NCBI GenBank assembly: GCA_943914835.1
Contig: CALUDO010000014.1
Span: 1 to 31,398, forward strand
Length of the DNA stretch: 31,398 nt
Source: an uncultured Eremococcus sp.
GTDB taxonomy: Bacteria > Bacillota > Bacilli > Lactobacillales > Aerococcaceae
Reading direction: 5' to 3'
Shown: positions 31,382 to 31,398 of the stretch, piece after piece
How the letters are laid out: each line of letters begins with the position of its first letter
Position numbering within the stretch: position 1 is the stretch's first letter
Position numbers and translations under genes: made by a program
Notes under the pieces: generated by a model
What the model was told of the DNA's origin: nothing
Databases searched by the model: none
What the model saw: only the letters and a program-made list of their open reading frames with translations

Positions 31382-31398
31382 AAGTATATCTCCTATCG

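Noticed and set aside
1..31398. CRISPR arrays, mobile elements, prophage, tRNA or rRNA genes
   Set aside because: No regularly spaced repeats, transposase or phage genes, attachment-site duplications or tRNA cloverleaf sequences were seen; all large frames are intact housekeeping genes.

Overview
The window is an ordinary chromosomal housekeeping segment of a low-GC Gram-positive bacterium in the Lactobacillales. The evidence is AT-rich DNA, strong AGGAGG-type ribosome binding sites, the hrcA-grpE-dnaK-dnaJ-lepA and truB-ribF blocks, HslV of the lactobacillus type (mature Thr directly after Met), two CIRCE elements and a catabolite (cre) site at glpK. A member of the Aerococcaceae or a neighbouring family is my best guess, but the genus cannot be fixed by eye. 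Every gene except plsY at the far left lies on the minus strand, so the window reads biologically from right to left. I see no tRNA, rRNA, insertion sequence, prophage, integron or CRISPR array, and no broken gene.

Layout, from right to left. A P1B-type metal-exporting ATPase (29516-31381) has its own terminator. Next is truB-ribF-yitT, whose stop codon sits 2 bp from a CIRCE that also looks like its terminator. The heat-shock operon hrcA-grpE-dnaK-dnaJ follows, its promoter sandwiched between two CIRCE elements. lepA follows dnaJ behind a terminator. Between lepA and glpK lies a 44-codon gene that encodes only a cell-wall sorting signal (LPQTGE, one membrane segment, RRKK) and has its own promoter and terminator. 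glpK has a promoter overlapped at its start site by a cre-like palindrome. A tight operon follows: ABC exporter, ung, ABC-F ATPase, dfrA, proC. Then yozE-deoD-S41 peptidase share a promoter. rbgA-rnhB-dprA come next, then topA with a near-consensus promoter, then xerC-hslV-hslU-aldose epimerase. Finally plsY converges from the left edge onto the epimerase.

The genes cover membrane lipid synthesis (plsY), chromosome and DNA maintenance (topA, xerC, dprA, rnhB, ung), translation and ribosome assembly (rbgA, lepA, truB, ABC-F), protein quality control (hslUV, S41 protease, dnaK system), and central metabolism (deoD, proC, dfrA, ribF, glpK). The layout departs from the Bacillus arrangement: trmFO is absent between topA and xerC, codY is replaced by an epimerase after hslU, and yitT is inserted between ribF and hrcA.

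The least expected object is the stand-alone sorting-signal microprotein at 19482-19616. The most interesting regulatory structure is the double CIRCE, one copy of which appears to serve both as operator and as terminator. Start codons of xerC, the S41 peptidase, proC, ABC-F, ung and the ABC exporter were moved downstream from the longest possible start because ribosome binding sites or promoters decide them.
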